NCBI GenBank assembly: GCA_946404585.1
Contig: CAMJEC010000004.1
Coordinates: forward strand, 1-35,133
DNA length: 35,133 nucleotides
Source: an uncultured Caryophanales bacterium
GTDB lineage: Bacteria > Bacillota_I > Bacilli_A > RFN20 > CAG-826
Direction of reading: 5' to 3'
The notes beneath the pieces were generated by a model that did not search any database, was not told where the DNA came from, and was given only the letters and a program-made list of their open reading frames with translations. Made by a program: the position numbers and the translations under genes. Shown here one piece after another: positions 33,135 to 35,133 of the stretch (position 1 is the stretch's first letter; every line of letters starts with the position of its first letter).

Positions 33135-33549
33135 TAAGAATTGGTGTTAATAATTTAAGAGTGTCTTCGTTTAATAAGTCGTTCATTAAGTAGGCAAATG
33201 TATTCATGACCTCTTGTTCGTCTTTTAAACAAATCGCTGTATAGTGGAGTTCTAAATAATCTTTATCTTTGATGTTAGTGATATACGCTCTAAACCAAGG
33301 ATTGTTATCATTAAAATGATTGATGAGATACAAAGTATCATATGTTCTTTCAGAGACATCAAATGTTAAGAATAAATGAATTGTGCCCGCTTTATAGACC
33401 ACAAATCTTAGATAGACAGAATTAGTAAAATATTTCTTCGCGGTAATTTGACTATGAACAGTTAAAGATTCCGCTGTTTCTTCATCGACTTGTAAGCCAA
33501 TTTTTTCACCGTATTGTAATAGTTGTTCTTTTAATTTTAAAAGATCCAT
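33118..33549 (-). CDS. Small YbjN/secretion-chaperone-like protein
   Basis: 143 residues; starts MDLLKLKEQLLQYGEKIG and has an alternating beta pattern (VYLRFVVYKAGTIHLFLTFD) then INHFNDNNPWFRAYI and a long C-terminal helix. This helix-sheet-helix outline resembles YbjN or type III secretion chaperone folds, but the match is by pattern only. AAGGAG ribosome-binding site on the minus strand. It overlaps the NERD gene by 17 bases, so the products may act together. The promoter is in the 82-base divergent gap shared with the glycosyltransferase gene. Confidence 0.65.
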   Translation of the reverse strand: MDLLKLKEQLLQYGEKIGLQVDEETAESLTVHSQITAKKYFTNSVYLRFVVYKAGTIHLFLTFDVSERTYDTLYLINHFNDNNPWFRAYITNIKDKDYLELHYTAICLKDEQEVMNTFAYLMNDLLNEDTLKLLTPILNAENI

Positions 33550-33631
33550 AGAGTATATCTCCTTAATTAGAGTGTAGTTATTATAACATAATTATTTGAA
33601 TAATTAGTGTATGTGTGTAAAATAAGTGGGT

Positions 33632-34345
33632 ATGAAATTAAGTATCGTTGTTCCTTGCTATAACGAAAGTAAGGATATCGCTAAAAATAGCGAGATTATC
33701 AAAAACTATTTAGAGTCTATTAAACAAGACTATGAATTAATCTTAGTCAATGATGGTAGTAAAGATAACACTAAAGAAGTGATAGAAGCTATCCCAGGTG
33801 TTAAGGCTTTATCATATGAACCAAACCGTGGTAAAGGTGGAGCGGTTAAATATGGTATTGAAAATGCCACTGGTGACTATGTCTTATTTATGGACGCTGA
33901 TTTATCTACAGACTTAGAGGCTATTGATAAATTTATTAAATTAGCCCCTAACTATGATATGGTCATTGGCAGTAGGCACGCTAAAGATAGTGTCATTAAA
34001 AAGAAACAACCAGCCTTAAGAGTGTTTATTGGTTGGTGCTGCCGTAAACTTGTTAATATGAAGTTCCACTTCAAATATAAAGACACACAATGTGGCTTTA
34101 AAGCGATGAGAACAGATATCGCTAAAAAGATTGTCTCTAAACAAGTCGTTAATAACTTCGCCTTTGATGTTGAATATCTATATATCGCTAAATTAAACAA
34201 TTTATCCATTTATGAAATGGGTGTCATCTGGGCGGATGATCGTGGTAGTACTGTTTCACCATTAAAATCATCCATTAAGTTCTTTAGGGATTTATCATTT
34301 ATTAAAAAGCATAAAAAGACTTATCTATTTGATGAAGAAAAGTAA
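33632..34345 (+). CDS. Family 2 glycosyltransferase, dolichol/polyprenyl-phosphate sugar transferase-like
   Basis: 237 residues from the ATG at 33632 (a GTG at 33626 is in frame but would be upstream of the expected transcript start). GT-A motifs: SIVVPCYNESKDI, LILVNDGSKDNT, PNRGKGGAVKYGI, and FMDADLSTDLEAI with the DxD. Then VIGSRHAKDS, and TQCGFKAMR typical of ALG5/DPM1-like enzymes that transfer a sugar from a nucleotide donor to a polyprenyl phosphate. No membrane segment is obvious, so it is probably peripheral. TAAAAT at 33618-33623 sits eight bases before the ATG. Donor sugar unknown. A terminator overlaps the stop. Confidence 0.88.
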   Translation: MKLSIVVPCYNESKDIAKNSEIIKNYLESIKQDYELILVNDGSKDNTKEVIEAIPGVKALSYEPNRGKGGAVKYGIENATGDYVLFMDADLSTDLEAIDKFIKLAPNYDMVIGSRHAKDSVIKKKQPALRVFIGWCCRKLVNMKFHFKYKDTQCGFKAMRTDIAKKIVSKQVVNNFAFDVEYLYIAKLNNLSIYEMGVIWADDRGSTVSPLKSSIKFFRDLSFIKKHKKTYLFDEEK

Positions 34346-34367
34346 GAGCTTTTGCTCTTTTATTTTT
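34344..34367 (+). terminator. Rho-independent terminator after the glycosyltransferase gene
   Basis: Stem AAGAGC / GCTCTT, loop TTTT, T-rich tail; it begins in the TAA stop codon. Confidence 0.7.
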
Positions 34368-34426
34368 AAAATAAATAATACTATAAACTTGCAAATGCAC
34401 TCTAAATATAGTAAAAAAAGGTGCAA

Positions 34427-35044
34427 ATGAAAGAAAATACTAACTATTCAAAGATTCAAAAAATATTTAAAAACAATGGTGGCTTTATCACCAGAGCAGA
34501 TATTGATGCCGCTGATATACCATCATGGTTTCTTTCTGACTTTGTAAAAAGAAATAACCTGATAAAAGTAGCGCCTGGTTTTTATGCCTCTAACGATTTC
34601 CTAGTTGATGATCTGTTTGTTCTTCAAAAGAGATTTTCAAAATACATCTTTTCAGGAATAAGCGCTCTATATCTACATGGTCTTACAGATAAGATTCCTA
34701 TTGAAATAGAAGTTACTGCACCTCAAAACTACAACCCATCTAGAAAGATAATTAGCAACCTCTCTATCCACAAAATATCTAGTGACGATAGATATTGTCT
34801 TGGAATAGAAGAAGTAAAAACAATGTTTGGTAACATCGTTAAAGTATATGATGCAGAGCGAACAATATGTGATGTTATAAAATATCGTGATAGATATGAT
34901 TCCGAAACCTTTGTTAAAGCGGTTAAGTCATATATTAAAAAAACAAATAATCAAATCAAACTCTTTAGGTATGCTAGAGAACTTGGAATAGAAAAGAAAG
35001 TTTATGAAGTAATGGAAGTCTTTACTGACGCTTTTAACTTATAA
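34427..35044 (+). CDS. AbiEi-family antitoxin-like regulator
   Basis: 205 residues from ATG 34427, with AAAGGTG just upstream (a GTG at 34421 lies inside that ribosome-binding site). The N-terminus is a winged-helix region: IQKIFKNNGGFITRADIDAA then FVKRNNLIKVAPGFYASNDF, the layout of type IV AbiEi antitoxins. Then FSGISALYLHGLTDKIP, VYDAERTICDVIKYRD, and a helical C-terminus. AbiEi represses its operon and opposes the AbiEii nucleotidyltransferase toxin. No AbiEii gene starts within the remaining 90 bases, a hairpin lies there, and the sequence may belong to a convergent gene, so this looks like a solitary regulator. Confidence 0.83.
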   Translation: MKENTNYSKIQKIFKNNGGFITRADIDAADIPSWFLSDFVKRNNLIKVAPGFYASNDFLVDDLFVLQKRFSKYIFSGISALYLHGLTDKIPIEIEVTAPQNYNPSRKIISNLSIHKISSDDRYCLGIEEVKTMFGNIVKVYDAERTICDVIKYRDRYDSETFVKAVKSYIKKTNNQIKLFRYARELGIEKKVYEVMEVFTDAFNL

Positions 35045-35132
35045 TCAAATCAATAAGCGAACTATCACTTAATAAATCAAACAAATCATCCTCGTTATTA
35101 ATGACGAGGTTTTTTGTTCTATCATAATAATG
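35034..35132 (-). CDS. Possible C-terminal end of a convergent gene (partial)
   Basis: The minus strand stays open for 32 codons from the right edge to a TAA at 35034, reading HYYDRTKNLVINNEDDLFDL and onward to IDLIIS. The residue mix is protein-like and the stop lies ten bases inside the AbiEi-like gene. A run of this length can occur by chance in this DNA, and the region also holds a hairpin, so this is a weak call. Confidence 0.3.
   Translation of the reverse strand, partial: HYYDRTKNLVINNEDDLFDLLSDSSLIDLIIS
35090..35115 (+). terminator. Possible terminator after the AbiEi-like gene
   Basis: Stem CCTCGT / ACGAGG (extendable by T-G and A-T pairs) followed by T6. It competes with the idea that the minus strand here is coding; both cannot be excluded. 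Confidence 0.55.
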
Positions 35133-35133
35133 A

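Noticed and set aside
1..35133. Mollicute genetic code (TGA as Trp)
   Set aside because: Genes end on TGA (for example 1078-1080) and all Trp codons in recognised motifs are TGG.
1..35133. CRISPR arrays, rRNA or tRNA genes
   Set aside because: No regularly spaced repeats with spacers and no tRNA T-loop/acceptor pattern or rRNA core found; repeats present are single pairs of dyads or a gene-start duplication.

Overview
The window is AT-rich, densely coded bacterial DNA that reads cleanly in the standard code: TGA is a stop and Trp is TGG. Poly-U hairpin terminators, TarJ, a UDP-N-acetyl-fucosamine gene set and GdhA/NagB/GlmM of Firmicutes type point to a low-GC Bacillota. An uncultured Bacilli lineage near the RF39/Acholeplasma/Erysipelotrichia side is my guess, not a demonstrated placement. 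Several genes have a -10 box ending exactly seven bases before the ATG and no Shine-Dalgarno sequence, so leaderless transcripts look common.

Layout. (1) 1-4.5 kb: surface polysaccharide genes, namely a TarJ-like alcohol-phosphate dehydrogenase, then a CapE/FnlA - reductase - CapG/FnlC cassette expected to make UDP-L-FucNAc, ending in a broken C-terminal remnant of UDP-glucose dehydrogenase. (2) 4.5-7.7 kb: a retron-like locus with an unknown protein, a structured ncRNA with msr/msd-like architecture (5594-5744), and a reverse transcriptase whose N-terminus resembles the nucleoside-deoxyribosyltransferase-like (NDT) effector of Ec86/St85 retrons. (3) 7.7-14.7 kb: a 71-base piece of a lipoprotein gene start, a 1168-residue protein with a C-terminal PD-(D/E)XK/NERD-like nuclease, a hypothetical protein, an ISL3-type transposase remnant, and an AAA ATPase plus TOPRIM-like pair. 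(4) 14.9-19.1 kb: the intact lipoprotein gene whose 5' end is duplicated in (3), then an AbiLi/RloA-like plus AbiLii/RloB-like pair behind two dyad repeats. (5) 19.2-20.3 kb: a housekeeping aminotransferase. (6) 20.4-26.05 kb: a HEPN-like protein, a metallo-beta-lactamase-fold protein, three TIR proteins, and a ThsA-like protein in which the SIR2 effector is replaced by a nucleoside-phosphorylase-like domain fused to a STALD/SLOG sensor. This looks like a Thoeris variant. (7) 26.1-35.1 kb: core genes, including a second aminotransferase, gdhA, an HTH-GlmM fusion, a left-handed beta-helix acyltransferase, nagB, a NERD protein and a glycosyltransferase, with an orphan RelB/DinJ-like antitoxin and an AbiEi-like regulator.

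The window therefore holds a multi-system defence island (about 4.5-26 kb), broken by a lipoprotein and an aminotransferase and set between polysaccharide genes and amino-sugar/nitrogen metabolism. The two best candidates for undescribed systems are the NDT-RT fusion retron and the phosphorylase-STALD Thoeris-like operon. Both appear to use N-glycosidic bond chemistry on nucleotides as the killing step, but that is inference from fold and context. No searches or structure predictions were run; all family assignments are by motif recognition.
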